Shown: positions 9,415-19,677, numbered from the stretch's first letter. The stretch is DNA of 64,000 bases from Acinetobacter baumannii (GCF_016508585.1 NZ_JADVOP010000016.1:24867-88866); one strand, 5' to 3'. A program made the numbers and translations. The notes: generated by a model from the sequence alone, not told the origin.

Positions 9415-9447
9415 AGGCATCCTGATCAAAGATTGGGATGCCTTTTT
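9415..9447 (+). terminator. Rho-independent terminator of dacC
   Basis: AGGCATCC pairs with GGATGCCT and runs into TTTTTATTTTA. A weaker hairpin (GTCTAA/TTAGAC, 9381-9406) precedes it. Confidence 0.85.
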
Positions 9448-9502
9448 ATTTTATACTGTGACCACGATTTTTTGAATTTTGAGCTTTGATCAGGACGCCA
9501 AC

Positions 9503-10045
9503 ATGAAAAAGAATATTCGTACATATTTACAGCATCATCCTAAAATTGACTCAACGTGCTATATCGATGATTTATCTATTGTGATCGGTGAGGTTACTTT
9601 AGCGGAAAATGTTTCAGTATGGCCTTTTGCTGTGATTCGTGCTGATGTCAATAGCATTAAAATTGGTCGAAATTCCAATGTTCAAGATCACTGTATGCTT
9701 CATGTCAGCCACAAAAATGATGCAAAACCCAATGGTTCACCATTGATCATTGGTGAAGATGTAACCATTGGTCATCATGTTACCTTACATGGTTGCCAGA
9801 TTGGCAACCGAGTGTTGATCGGTATTAATAGTATTGTGTTGGATGATGTAATCGTCGAAGATGATGTAATGATTGGTGCAGGCTCATTGGTTCCCCCCCG
9901 TAAGCGCTTGGAGAGCGGCTATTTATATGTGGGCAGTCCAGTGCAAAAAGTCCGCCCTTTAACCGACAAAGAAAAAGAATTTTTACCTTATTCTGCAAGA
10001 CATTATGTGAAAGTGGCAAACAATTATATTGATGAATCTAATTAA
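9503..10045 (+). CDS. Gamma-class carbonic anhydrase-like protein
   Basis: A protein of about 180 residues with left-handed beta-helix hexapeptide repeats (for example VWPFAVIRADVNSIKIGRNSNVQD). The gamma-carbonic-anhydrase zinc histidines are in DHCMLHVSH and TIGHHVTLHG. Members of this YrdA/CaiE/PaaY-like group are trimers; some hydrate CO2 and others act as thioesterases, so the activity is not settled. ATG at 9503 is preferred because AGGA lies seven bases upstream; an in-frame TTG at 9479 has none. A strong hairpin follows the gene. Confidence 0.88.
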   Translation: MKKNIRTYLQHHPKIDSTCYIDDLSIVIGEVTLAENVSVWPFAVIRADVNSIKIGRNSNVQDHCMLHVSHKNDAKPNGSPLIIGEDVTIGHHVTLHGCQIGNRVLIGINSIVLDDVIVEDDVMIGAGSLVPPRKRLESGYLYVGSPVQKVRPLTDKEKEFLPYSARHYVKVANNYIDESN

Positions 10046-10060
10046 AACTTGATCAAAACT

Positions 10061-10099
10061 TTTGCTTTATCAAAATAATGAGATTTTTGATAAAGCAAA
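10061..10099 (+). terminator. Hairpin after the gamma carbonic anhydrase gene
   Basis: TTTGCTTTATCAAAA pairs perfectly with TTTTGATAAAGCAAA, a 15-bp stem with a 9-base loop, 15 bp after the stop. Confidence 0.75.
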
Positions 10100-10324
10100 A
10101 CTCACGATGCAATTGAGTGTCTATGATTTCTCTGGATGTCTAATTTAGAGCATATCCATCAAAATAAAAAATATATTCTTAATTGATGAATGATCACAGT
10201 GATGCCAAGCTGAATATACATAATCTCGAGTTTCTGAACTGTTCTTTAAGTGTTTGAGAGCACTTGGCTAAAGCGCCCATCCAGAATCTCAATTGCCGGT
10301 CAAAAATCATTTAAAGACTGAGAA

Positions 10325-10519
10325 TTAAAAAATCACTAAGATAGAAGTGTTTTTTGAAACAGAATCATATTGCTCAGCCGTGACTTCAATTTGTTCAAGA
10401 AAGAAATCATCCCATATCTGATTTTCAGATAAATGAATGCCTACATCTTTAAAAATTTCGTCCATATCCCTTAAAGCGCTTGGTTTTATAAAAAGTGGGT
10501 TCTTTAAAAAGCTGGTCAT
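10325..10519 (-). CDS. Doubtful small hypothetical protein
   Basis: A 64-codon ATG frame on the minus strand with a protein-like, acidic composition (DMDEIFKDVGIHLSENQIWDD). I recognise no family and see no ribosome binding site. Another short open frame upstream (from TTG at 10602) ends in a TGA that overlaps this ATG as ATGA (10516-10519), an arrangement seen in translationally coupled pairs. It could be a small gene, a gene remnant or chance. Confidence 0.3.
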   Translation of the reverse strand: MTSFLKNPLFIKPSALRDMDEIFKDVGIHLSENQIWDDFFLEQIEVTAEQYDSVSKNTSILVIF

Positions 10520-10761
10520 GGCTTGGGTTTGTACCTATAGAATACCTTCTTTTTTGCTCTAGCTATGACTTCCACTTGAGCTGAAAATACTTCAACCTCC
10601 AACTGAACAAGCCAATAGCTGAGATATTTCGTTTATTCGAAAACAGGAAATTATTGTATATGAGTATGATAAAAAAAATTACAACTCATTTATAACAATC
10701 TAATTTTCAATATTATTTTAGCTTAAAACAGCAAGAAAATTTATGAATACCATGATAAATA

Positions 10762-10798
10762 GGCTTTAATTTCACCATCAACAAGTGAAATTAAAGCC
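10762..10798 (-). terminator. Terminator-like hairpin after the lipoprotein gene
   Basis: GGCTTTAATTTCAC pairs perfectly with GTGAAATTAAAGCC (14 bp, 9-base loop), 23 bp beyond the minus-strand lipoprotein stop. It probably ends the three-gene unit 13129-10821. Confidence 0.75.
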
Positions 10799-10820
10799 CC
10801 ATTTAATCGATATAAAGTGC

Positions 10821-11303
10821 TTATTCATTCACTTTGTAGTATTTGCTTAACTCTTCAAACACAGGTGCTTTGACATTATCTTTAACGATATAACGTTTAA
10901 TTACCCCCTGATCTGTATGAATTTCCATAAAGACATTTTCAGAGCCTCTAAAATCAACCATCATATTCACAGGAACTAAAACACTGTTCCTTGAACGATT
11001 TGCCTTAAATGCGAAATCTATCTCTGTTGGTCCAATGACATTAAATGAATGACTTTTCATCCCATCACTAAATACAACTTTTTCGATATTATATTTAGTA
11101 TATGCACTGTTTAGACTCAGTTTGACTTTTAGAATGTCTTTATGTGCTTCGTTCCATGCCACTGTCACAATCGGGCAAATTTCACTTGGCTGGCAGATTA
11201 ATAAGCCTTGAGTACCCACATTTGAATTCGCATTATTAGGATTTGAAGCACATCCTGCGATAAGCAATGCACTCAAAGGAATGTACCAAAGTTTCTTCAT
11301 CAT
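10821..11303 (-). CDS. Hypothetical lipoprotein
   Basis: A 160-residue predicted lipoprotein with a leader ending in LLIAGCASNPNN (lipobox cysteine at residue 18). The mature part looks beta-rich and recognises no family I know. It starts 11 bp after the amidase gene on the same strand and is followed by a strong hairpin, so it is the last gene of a three-gene unit. A TAGGAT sequence upstream of the tandem ATGs can serve as ribosome binding site. Its job may relate to the co-transcribed periplasmic hydrolase, but this is only contextual. Confidence 0.75.
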   Translation of the reverse strand: MMKKLWYIPLSALLIAGCASNPNNANSNVGTQGLLICQPSEICPIVTVAWNEAHKDILKVKLSLNSAYTKYNIEKVVFSDGMKSHSFNVIGPTEIDFAFKANRSRNSVLVPVNMMVDFRGSENVFMEIHTDQGVIKRYIVKDNVKAPVFEELSKYYKVNE

Positions 11304-11314
11304 GTTTTTATATC

Positions 11315-12361
11315 CTATTGGATGCCCAGAAATTGGAATGGTTGAGCGACCTTAAAAGAAGAATTAGCCTTACCTGCATACACTTTCGCTTGGTCAGCAC
11401 CCAAGTCAAGCTTTCTGGTTTGACCATCTTTAAAATCAATCTCCTTTAAGTCTACCCAAAAAACATTCGGTGATACAGCAGATTCAAAGAAATATAGTCC
11501 TCGTTTATGATCAAAAACGGTTCGCCATCGTGTCGATGAAATATTCGGTTCCTCCTCAGTATTGAGTCCGAAAGGTACTGATGTATTACGTATCACACTA
11601 AATACGCTGGCGAGTGAATGTTCAGGTGAGGCATTTTTAGGAATTGCATTGATATAAAACGATGCTCTCGCAAAACGATCTGCGGCACGATTTGTTCCGG
11701 GCAACATCGTAGTTCCACCAATCTGTTTCCAGTAAGTATTCAAAGCAAGCTGTTGATCAAAGGTTGGAGAGTTTGTCATCACTTGATATTTTTGACCATG
11801 ATGAATGATTTGCTTACCGCCAATATACTCAATAATGGCACTGTCTCCTGTCGAATCAGAAATAGATAAATGCAGGGTTGCCAAACGTTTCTCTCCCGGC
11901 ACTTGATCTGTGACAATCATGAATGGTTCTTTTTCCAAAGCTTGTATAGCTTCATTAACTGTTGCGTAGTTATCCAAGACATACTGCGCCCAAAGCGAAA
12001 TACTGAGTGGTGGTTTTTTACTGTTTTTTACATCTGGATATTCAGACTCCACCAACCACAGTAAATTTGCCATCAAGCCTTTTTCATTGACTCCATCAGT
12101 CGTAGAAATATCATAGCCGGTCGCCACAACACTGCCATATTTCGATGTCCACTGAATAGACTTTGGTCCTGCCATGCCTGTACGTTTAACATTATTCGGT
12201 AAAATCCATAGATTGGTTCCAACGTCAGTTTTCCAATCCATCGAACGTGCTGTCATTACGTCATTATTACCAAGATATACAACACGCGTACAGGCAGTTG
12301 CTATCTCCGCAGCGACTAGAAGTCCTGCTGCAAACAATACTTTTTTCATTGCCTTATTCAT
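11315..12361 (-). CDS. Periplasmic choloylglycine hydrolase-family amidase (linear C-N hydrolase)
   Basis: A 348-residue Ntn-type hydrolase. A signal peptide ends at EIATA, so signal cleavage exposes the N-terminal catalytic cysteine of CTRVVYLGNNDVMTARSMDW, the hallmark of the penicillin V acylase / bile salt hydrolase family (PF02275). The Arg-Asp pair in RSMDW and the Asn in TNSPTF match the usual active-site set. In Gram-negative bacteria such periplasmic enzymes cleave penicillin V, acyl-homoserine lactones or other linear amides; the natural substrate here cannot be assigned. It lies between a barrel-like protein gene and a lipoprotein gene, 11-12 bp from each. Confidence 0.88.
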   Translation of the reverse strand: MNKAMKKVLFAAGLLVAAEIATACTRVVYLGNNDVMTARSMDWKTDVGTNLWILPNNVKRTGMAGPKSIQWTSKYGSVVATGYDISTTDGVNEKGLMANLLWLVESEYPDVKNSKKPPLSISLWAQYVLDNYATVNEAIQALEKEPFMIVTDQVPGEKRLATLHLSISDSTGDSAIIEYIGGKQIIHHGQKYQVMTNSPTFDQQLALNTYWKQIGGTTMLPGTNRAADRFARASFYINAIPKNASPEHSLASVFSVIRNTSVPFGLNTEEEPNISSTRWRTVFDHKRGLYFFESAVSPNVFWVDLKEIDFKDGQTRKLDLGADQAKVYAGKANSSFKVAQPFQFLGIQ

Positions 12362-12373
12362 GATTAAACCCTC

Positions 12374-13129
12374 TTAGAAAATTGGTAGATTGATCCCTAT
12401 CACAGGACCTTGCTGACGAACATCCCAGTGAAAATTATTCGATTTATGATCTTGTTCGAAGTAACGATAGCCTACACGCAGATTGAGCTTTCGATGAAAG
12501 GCAGGAATTCGATAACCCAGATATGCATGTGCAACAGTGGTATTTTCAGTACCAAATGTAAATTCTGCTGCAAGATTCCAAGGTGAATCAAAATTATATT
12601 TAAAGCGTGATCCCCAAAAAAATTCAGTCCACTTTGCATCTGCTGCCAATGTCTGGTTAAACACCCCCAGAGTTGCTTTTGCTTGAGTTCGATGTAAGCC
12701 AACGGTAGGTTCCACAATAAACTTTGTTTGTTGCTGCAAGGTTATTTCTGGTGAAACATAAGCTTGGTAATAAACCCCATAACTGCTTTGATTGAGCTTG
12801 GTACTCAATGCGACAGGTATATTGATTGCAGTTTTTTCTTGAGATGTTTTGACATACTGGTGATCTGCATAAAGCCCCCATTTTCCTTTACTCAAATCCA
12901 CATGACCCATAAAGGATTGATCAAGCGCCTTGACAGTTTCTTTAAATGGCTGATCGATATCGTATTTCACCTTGCCCTTTTGAATACCCCCATCTACATC
13001 CGCAGCAAATACATAGAGATTAAGATTAAGTTTTGCAGGTCCTTGAAAGGTATCTGAGAAAGCCTCTGCGAATGTTGCTTGATTTAAAAGCAAACTGATG
13101 AGAAAAAATAAAGATTTGTTTGTTTTCAT
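12374..13129 (-). CDS. Hypothetical outer-membrane beta-barrel-like protein
   Basis: About 251 residues with a signal peptide (cleavage near ATFAEA) and a body of alternating polar/hydrophobic strands with aromatic girdles (for example WGSRFKYNFDSPWNLAAEFTFG), ending in hydrophobic IF as barrel proteins often do. No specific family is recognised. ATG at 13129 is chosen over an in-frame TTG one codon upstream because AGAGGG sits five bases before it. It is the first gene of the unit with the amidase and lipoprotein and may provide an outer-membrane route for their substrate. Confidence 0.75.
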   Translation of the reverse strand: MKTNKSLFFLISLLLNQATFAEAFSDTFQGPAKLNLNLYVFAADVDGGIQKGKVKYDIDQPFKETVKALDQSFMGHVDLSKGKWGLYADHQYVKTSQEKTAINIPVALSTKLNQSSYGVYYQAYVSPEITLQQQTKFIVEPTVGLHRTQAKATLGVFNQTLAADAKWTEFFWGSRFKYNFDSPWNLAAEFTFGTENTTVAHAYLGYRIPAFHRKLNLRVGYRYFEQDHKSNNFHWDVRQQGPVIGINLPIF

Positions 13130-13579
13130 CAAGACCCTCTTTATCGCTATTTTTTATCATGTGTTTTAATAAGGATTGCGCTTAAATATGGACCTTAATC
13201 ACATAAAAAATCAAGGGGATTAAGCATTAAAAAGTAAATAACCAAACAAAATGAATTGACTTCTGATGCCAAAAAAAATTAAATCTATTTATAAATCAAT
13301 TCATTACTTTGAGTAAATATTATAAAAAATATTTTTATTGCTGAAATTTTAAAAAATAAAATAACTTTTTTATTAATTTTTAAAGTGAATTTTAAAGCAA
13401 ACAGCGCTTTTGACGATATGCGATCTACAGTGATCTCACGGCTTATATTGAAATTAGCCATACATTGTAAATCAGCTTGAATGATGCATTTTATATCCTT
13501 GTTTAAAGAAAAAGCCTTGAACATAGCCACCAAGCTCAAAATTTTGTAGAATAATGCTTTATCTCCCATGGTGCTGATT
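13130..13579. other. AT-rich intergenic region without a gene
   Basis: About 450 bp between divergent transcription units. It is very AT-rich, with A/T homopolymer runs around 13320-13385, and must hold the promoters of the barrel-protein unit and of nudJ. A minus-strand frame here overlaps nudJ and looks non-coding. Nothing else seen. Confidence 0.5.
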
Positions 13580-14065
13580 ATGAGCTCTTGGTCTCCACAT
13601 GTGACTGTTGCAACTGTTGTTGAAAAAGATGGAAAATTTCTGTTTGTAGAAGAACAGACCGAAGGGGTCAGCCATACTGTTTTCAATCAGCCTGCTGGAC
13701 ATGTTGAGTGCAATGAAACCATTATTCAAGCTGCCATACGCGAAACAATGGAAGAAACAGGATATGCGATTGAAGTTGATTACCTACTTGGAATCTATAC
13801 CTATACTCCGCCCATGTTTCCAGATCGTACTTATTTTAGATTTTGCTTCTTAGCCCATGTCACCGAATACTTTCCTGATGCTGAACTCGATACAGGAATT
13901 ATTGGTCCACAATGGATGACCCTTGAAGAATTACTTGATTCTGCACGTGCAAGAAGCCCGCTTGTGATTAAAGCTGTACAAGACGCGCTATCTGGGCAAA
14001 AATATCCGCTTTCGCTCATCTATGAGCACCAAAACTCTCCTTTAATTTCAAATTTGGATGCCTAA
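13580..14065 (+). CDS. nudJ: NUDIX hydrolase NudJ
   Basis: A protein of about 161 residues with a complete Nudix box ([23 protein letters not shown], matching GX5EX7REUXEEXGU), which binds the metals that assist diphosphate hydrolysis. The order nudJ-mnmA-hflD-purB is the same as in E. coli, where NudJ hydrolyses thiamine pyrophosphate and nucleotide di/triphosphates, supporting the name. The stop lies 4 bp before the preferred mnmA start, so the two are probably co-transcribed. ATG at 13580 is favoured over ATG at 13568 from memory of homologue starts; neither has a strong ribosome binding site. Confidence 0.88.
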   Translation: MSSWSPHVTVATVVEKDGKFLFVEEQTEGVSHTVFNQPAGHVECNETIIQAAIRETMEETGYAIEVDYLLGIYTYTPPMFPDRTYFRFCFLAHVTEYFPDAELDTGIIGPQWMTLEELLDSARARSPLVIKAVQDALSGQKYPLSLIYEHQNSPLISNLDA

Positions 14066-14069
14066 TCCT

Positions 14070-15209
14070 ATGCAACAACGTGTCATCGTCGGTATGTCTG
14101 GTGGTGTAGATTCATCTGTGTCTGCTGCACTTTTACTTCAACAAGGATATCAAGTTGAAGGTCTTTTCATGAAAAACTGGGAAGAAGATGATGGTACGGA
14201 ATACTGCACAGCCATGGAAGATCTTGCTGATGCACAAGCAGTTTGTGACAAAATTGGAATCAAATTACATACTGCCAACTTTGCCATGGAATATTGGGAT
14301 CGTGTTTTTGAGCACTTCCTAGCAGAATATGCTGCTGGTCGTACACCCAACCCAGATATTTTGTGTAATAAAGAAATTAAATTTCGTGCTTTTTTGGACC
14401 ATGCCATCAGTTTAGGTGCTGATTTCATTGCAACTGGACATTATTGCCGTCGGGGTGCAACTGCAACCAACACTAAAGGTGATCAATATGCACCTTTGTT
14501 GCGTGGTCTAGACAACAACAAGGATCAAACCTATTTCTTGCATGCTGTTCATGGACGTGAAATCAATAAAACATTGTTTCCTGTGGGTGAGATTGAAAAA
14601 CCTCAGGTCCGTAAAATTGCAGAAGAACTCGGTTTAGCAACTGCAAAGAAAAAGGATTCAACCGGTATTTGTTTCATTGGTGAACGACGTTTTAATGACT
14701 TTCTAAAACAATATTTGCCTGCACAACCCGGAAAAATTGTCTTAGATTCAGGAAAAGAGGTTGGTGATCATCACGGCTTAATGTACTATACGCTCGGTCA
14801 ACGTGGTGGTATTGGTCTTGGTGGACTTAAAGGTGCTGAAGAAGGCGCTTGGTTTGTTCTGCATAAAGACCTCGAAGGCAATCGTTTGGTGGTTGGTCAA
14901 GGCCATGAGCATCCATTGATGCAAAGCACCGTTCTATGGTCTGAGACGATTGACTGGGTTACAGGCGAGCAAGATATTCCTGAATCAGGTTTCCGATGCA
15001 CGGCTAAAACTCGTTACCGCCAACCTGATCAAGCATGTACAATCTATAAAGACAGCAATACATCGCATGGTGTACGTGTCGAATTTGATGAACCACAACG
15101 TGCCGTTACACCGGGACAAAGTGTTGTTTTTTATGTAGATGAAGTGTGTTTGGGCGGTGGGGTGATTCATCATACCAATGCACCTAAACCCAGCTTTATT
15201 CAGTCATGA
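14070..15209 (+). CDS. mnmA: tRNA-specific 2-thiouridylase MnmA
   Basis: About 379 residues, full length for the family. The N-terminal PP-loop GMSGGVDSS binds ATP. The first catalytic cysteine is in [12 protein letters not shown] and the persulfide-carrying second in [12 protein letters not shown]. The enzyme thiolates U34 of Lys, Glu and Gln tRNAs using sulfur relayed from the Tus proteins. ATG at 14070 opens directly into the conserved [11 protein letters not shown]; an ATG at 14058 would overlap nudJ by 8 bp. It is followed by hflD, as in E. coli. Confidence 0.95.
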   Translation: MQQRVIVGMSGGVDSSVSAALLLQQGYQVEGLFMKNWEEDDGTEYCTAMEDLADAQAVCDKIGIKLHTANFAMEYWDRVFEHFLAEYAAGRTPNPDILCNKEIKFRAFLDHAISLGADFIATGHYCRRGATATNTKGDQYAPLLRGLDNNKDQTYFLHAVHGREINKTLFPVGEIEKPQVRKIAEELGLATAKKKDSTGICFIGERRFNDFLKQYLPAQPGKIVLDSGKEVGDHHGLMYYTLGQRGGIGLGGLKGAEEGAWFVLHKDLEGNRLVVGQGHEHPLMQSTVLWSETIDWVTGEQDIPESGFRCTAKTRYRQPDQACTIYKDSNTSHGVRVEFDEPQRAVTPGQSVVFYVDEVCLGGGVIHHTNAPKPSFIQS

Positions 15210-15236
15210 TTAAACATTATTTAAAGGAATTTAGGC

Positions 15237-15968
15237 ATGGTTGAGTTGCCCTTTCAACAGCCTCAGACTTTGAATCAACGCCAAAATCGCGCTTTGGCGT
15301 TAGCAGCTGTGTTTCAAGCAACGCAGCTGACCCATATGACGGCTATGACGGGTCGTCAAAGCATCGGGGAAAGTGGCAATTTTTATTTTGAACAATTGAT
15401 TAAAGCCAGTCTCAATATACGTCCTTCCGATAATCAGTCTGGTCAAACCCTGGACTTTTTTAATCAATTGGCTGATATCTCTCTAGGATTAAAGGCGCTG
15501 GAAAGTAGCATCACCCAACCCTTTTCCACCTCCCCCAAATCCAGAATTCCCAAGCTAGCCAATGCAAAACTTCCAATGTCATATGCAATGTCATTGTTAG
15601 CATTAGAAAAAAAAGTCTACAGTAATCCAAAATTTGTTGAAATTATTCATCAATCACAGCAAAAAATTTTAAAGCAGTTGTCTTTCTTCGACAATAACTA
15701 CTTACATCCGAGTATTCTTGCCAACTTAGCCCAAGCATATGTTGACACTGCTGGTCAAATTAATCCGAGAATTCTAGTGCGTGGCAATGCAGAAGCATTT
15801 AAAGATACTGCACATACCAATCGTATCCGCGCGAGCTTATTTACAGGTCTACAGATGGCTCACCTATGGCGTCAATTAGGTGGCAGCTCATGGAACATGA
15901 TCTTTAGCAAACGTAAACTTCTTCAGGATATTCAGGATCTTGCTCGATTACAATATCAGGTTGTGTAA
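15237..15968 (+). CDS. hflD: HflD homologue (high-frequency lysogenisation protein)
   Basis: A 243-residue helical protein with the HflD features [17 protein letters not shown] near the N-terminus and [16 protein letters not shown] near the C-terminus. It is slightly longer than E. coli HflD. In E. coli HflD is a peripheral membrane protein that binds phage lambda CII; its housekeeping role is unclear. AAGGAA upstream of ATG 15237 supports the start, and position between mnmA and purB supports orthology. Confidence 0.9.
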   Translation: MVELPFQQPQTLNQRQNRALALAAVFQATQLTHMTAMTGRQSIGESGNFYFEQLIKASLNIRPSDNQSGQTLDFFNQLADISLGLKALESSITQPFSTSPKSRIPKLANAKLPMSYAMSLLALEKKVYSNPKFVEIIHQSQQKILKQLSFFDNNYLHPSILANLAQAYVDTAGQINPRILVRGNAEAFKDTAHTNRIRASLFTGLQMAHLWRQLGGSSWNMIFSKRKLLQDIQDLARLQYQVV

Positions 15969-15999
15969 TTTGATATTGATTGAGTTTCAGTTTTACACA

Positions 16000-16063
16000 A
16001 GGTCATGTTGATATTTTACAGATGGTTTTAACATTGAGTATTTGTGAAATATCAACATGACCT
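16000..16063. repeat. Long inverted repeat / hairpin between hflD and purB
   Basis: Perfect 17-base inverted arms (AGGTCATGTTGATATTT at 16000-16016 and its complement at 16047-16063) are 30 bases apart. Pairing can continue inward for six more pairs including two G-T pairs, leaving an 18-base loop. No T-run follows, so it is not an ordinary terminator. It ends 25 bp before the purB start. Confidence 0.85.
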
Positions 16064-16079
16064 ATATTCCAAAGCTTAA

Positions 16080-17477
<1,398 letters not shown>

Positions 17478-17500
17478 GATTTATAATCGTTTTCAGTGAT

Positions 17501-17532
17501 AAAAATGCGAAGCCAATGCTTCGCATTTTTTT
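17501..17532 (+). terminator. Rho-independent terminator of purB
   Basis: AAAAATGCGAAGC pairs with GCTTCGCATTTTT around CAAT, followed by further T residues. Confidence 0.92.
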
Positions 17533-17578
17533 GCATTTTGATTACAATGCGCAGTAATAATTTATAGAAAACAGCATA

Positions 17579-18202
17579 ATGATTTATCATCAATTCACAA
17601 AAAAACATTGGCTTGTACTTGCCGTTCTAGCCATAGCGATTATTTTAGCAAGTATCAATCCTTTGGAATATCCGTCCTATATGCTGCATCAGATTGGTAC
17701 GGTGCTGATGTTGGTTGTTTTATTCTTCTGCCTAAAGAAAATCGGACTGAGTTTTTCATCATTTCTACTGTATATTCTATTCCTGATCATCCATGTTATA
17801 GCAGCACATTACCTGTACTCGTATGTACCGTATAATGATTGGTCAATCAAATATTTACATTTTGATCTCAATCAAGTCATGGGATGGTCACGCAATATGT
17901 TTGATCGTTTTGTACATTTTTTTTATGGCTTGTTTCTCTATCCATTTTTCTATCGACTTTTCCAAGTTTGGCTACCGAGTTTAAAACCAAAAATTTTATT
18001 TATACTGGTGATCCAGTTTGTCATGGCGACCAGTTTATTCTACGAGTGGATTGAATGGTGGCTGGCAATTGGTTTATCCCCGGAAGAAGCTGAAAACTAT
18101 AATGGGCAGCAAGGAGACGTATGGGATGCACATAAAGACATGTTTTTAGCGACAATCGGTGCAATGATTACTGGATTGCTAAGTCTAAAGACCAACAGGT
18201 AA
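17579..18202 (+). CDS. DUF2238 (YjdF-like) inner-membrane protein
   Basis: A 207-residue polytopic protein with about six hydrophobic segments, starting with LVLAVLAIAIILASINP. The motif YEWIEWW followed by GQQGDVWDAHKDM is typical of the DUF2238/YjdF family, whose acidic and histidine residues face one side of the membrane. Function is unknown. It is monocistronic between the purB terminator and the convergent HxlR gene. Confidence 0.85.
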   Translation: MIYHQFTKKHWLVLAVLAIAIILASINPLEYPSYMLHQIGTVLMLVVLFFCLKKIGLSFSSFLLYILFLIIHVIAAHYLYSYVPYNDWSIKYLHFDLNQVMGWSRNMFDRFVHFFYGLFLYPFFYRLFQVWLPSLKPKILFILVIQFVMATSLFYEWIEWWLAIGLSPEEAENYNGQQGDVWDAHKDMFLATIGAMITGLLSLKTNR

Positions 18203-18268
18203 AATAACATCACTTCTAAGACTGCATATATTCACCAAATAAAAACAGTTTGGTGAATATCAGTTCAT

Positions 18269-18646
18269 TTAAGATTTATTCAAATTTTCTTTATTTGCCA
18301 AAATATCTGGCAGGCTTCTCTCGATCCAACCAATCACATAACTTATTTTTTCGGCAGCTTGCGCACCTAAAATCGTCAATTGATACTCAACCTTTGGCGG
18401 AACTTCAGGATAGACCGTACGTAAAATAAATCCATCTTGCTCCAATACCCGTAAGGTTTGTGCCAGCATTTTTTCGCTGATGCCTTCAATACGGTTGCGT
18501 AATTCACTAAATCGCTGCACACCGTCACTCAAACACCGTAAGACTAACACAGACCACTTACTGGTTAAATGTTCCAATATTTCTCTAGATGGACATTCAC
18601 TGGATAAAACTTGACCCATTAAATGACTCGAAGCATAAATGCTCAT
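18269..18646 (-). CDS. HxlR-family redox-type regulator next to qorB
   Basis: About 125 residues forming a single winged-helix HxlR domain (SREILEHLTSKWSVLVLRCL, then RFSELRNRIEGISEKMLAQTLRVLEQDGF). ATG at 18646 is chosen because GGAGAA precedes it; the frame remains open upstream but that part is not homologue-like. A cysteine at about residue 18 (SSECPS) matches the position of the redox-sensing cysteine of QorR/YodB-type members. It is divergent from a QorB-like quinone oxidoreductase gene, like ytfH/ytfG in E. coli and qorR/qor2 in Corynebacterium. Thiol-based control of that gene is inferred. Confidence 0.88.
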   Translation of the reverse strand: MSIYASSHLMGQVLSSECPSREILEHLTSKWSVLVLRCLSDGVQRFSELRNRIEGISEKMLAQTLRVLEQDGFILRTVYPEVPPKVEYQLTILGAQAAEKISYVIGWIERSLPDILANKENLNKS

Positions 18647-18669
18647 AAATTTTCTCCATACAGTAATTA

Positions 18670-18704
18670 GCTTACTTTTCGGTACGTACTTACATTTGGT
18701 AAGT
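18670..18704. promoter_or_regulatory. Probable tandem HxlR operators between the HxlR gene and qorB
   Basis: ACTTAC-N5-GTAAGT (18688-18704) is a perfect inverted repeat. Just before it CTTAC-N6-GTACG (18671-18686) is an imperfect second copy. Both lie in the short divergent intergenic space, and the spacing suits a dimeric winged-helix repressor acting on both promoters. Confidence 0.65.
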
Positions 18705-18772
18705 TTAATATCTATGATAATAGCATCAAGTTTAAAAAACATCCAATCCAAATCAATCAAAAGGTGAACTTT

Positions 18773-19624
18773 ATGAAAATTGCAATTACTGGCGCGACTG
18801 GTCAACTTGGGCAATTGGTCATCCAAAGCTTAGTAAAACTCATCCCAGCAGAAAATATTGTGGCTTTAGTCCGAAACTTGGATAAAGCACAATCACTTCA
18901 GCAACACGATATAGAACTTCGCCAATTTGACTATGACCAACCACAAACATTGGTCCCCGCTTTACAGGGTATTGATAAATTATTACTTATTTCAGCCAAT
19001 GAAATTGGACGCCGTACCCCACAGCATAAAGCTGTAATCGATGCAGCAGTGACTGCCAATGTTCCTTATATTGCCTATACCAGTTTACTCAATGCAACAC
19101 ATAACCCATTGGGTTTAGCACAGGAACACCGAGAAACTGAAGCGCTCATTTTAGCAAGTGGCTTGAGTTATACGCTGCTACGAAATAATTGGTATAACGA
19201 AAACTACCTAGCAAATGTGCAACATAGCGCGGAAACAGGCATACTTTATGGAAGCGCTCAAAATGGCAAGATCAGTTCAGCGTCTCGACTAGATTATGCC
19301 GAAGCAGCAGCCATAGTGCTGAGTTCATCAGGTCATGAAAACAAAATCTATGAACTGGCTGGCTCAACCAGTTTTACACTTGCAGACTTGGCATCTTATA
19401 TTGGCGAAGCGTCGGGTAAATCTGTCCAATACCAAAATATCAGTGCCGATGACTATACCCATGCACTGACTACGGCTGGCTTAGCAAGTGAATTAGTCAG
19501 TGTGATTGTCGATGCTGATGTCCAGACTGCACGTGGTGCTATGTTCAGCGATCGTCCAGATTTAGAACAACTGATTGGTCATAAAACGACTGATATCCAG
19601 ACTCAAATAAATGCATTGTTTTAA
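18773..19624 (+). CDS. qorB: QorB-like NAD(P)-dependent quinone oxidoreductase (NmrA family)
   Basis: About 283 residues of the atypical SDR / NmrA group. The N-terminal GATGQLGQLV is the dinucleotide-binding glycine motif, and YTSLLNATHNPLGLA with YTLLRNNWYNENY matches QorB (YtfG) of E. coli, which reduces quinones with NADPH. ATG at 18773 follows AAGGTG by six bases; the in-frame GTG at 18764 lies inside that site. Divergence from an HxlR regulator supports an electrophile- or quinone-responsive role. Confidence 0.88.
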   Translation: MKIAITGATGQLGQLVIQSLVKLIPAENIVALVRNLDKAQSLQQHDIELRQFDYDQPQTLVPALQGIDKLLLISANEIGRRTPQHKAVIDAAVTANVPYIAYTSLLNATHNPLGLAQEHRETEALILASGLSYTLLRNNWYNENYLANVQHSAETGILYGSAQNGKISSASRLDYAEAAAIVLSSSGHENKIYELAGSTSFTLADLASYIGEASGKSVQYQNISADDYTHALTTAGLASELVSVIVDADVQTARGAMFSDRPDLEQLIGHKTTDIQTQINALF

Positions 19625-19641
19625 AACTAAGCTGTTGAGTT

Positions 19642-19676
19642 TAAATCGGCATCAATTTAAATTGATGCCGATTTAT
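19642..19676 (+). terminator. Terminator-like palindrome after qorB
   Basis: AAATCGGCATCAATTT is directly followed by its complement, giving a strong hairpin followed by ATTTATTTTA. It abuts the stop codon of the convergent gene at 19678 and could serve both directions. Confidence 0.75.
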
Positions 19677-19677
19677 T

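Larger units (their letters stand above)
10100..10820. other. Long intergenic region with only doubtful small ORFs
   Basis: About 720 bp between convergent genes. It holds one doubtful 64-codon minus-strand ORF (10325-10519), a short frame ending in an ATGA overlap with it, and a hairpin at its right end. I see no tRNA-like fold, IS end or direct-repeat pair. It may be the remains of degraded genes. Confidence 0.5.

Noticed and set aside
13285..13686. A 133-codon minus-strand ORF upstream of and into nudJ
   Set aside because: Overlaps the conserved Nudix gene, has low-complexity AT-rich composition (poly-Ile/Phe/Lys) and no ribosome binding site.
18647..18826. 60-residue N-terminal extension of the HxlR regulator
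   Set aside because: It would cross the operators and overlap qorB; the conserved HxlR domain begins right after ATG 18646, which has a good ribosome binding site.
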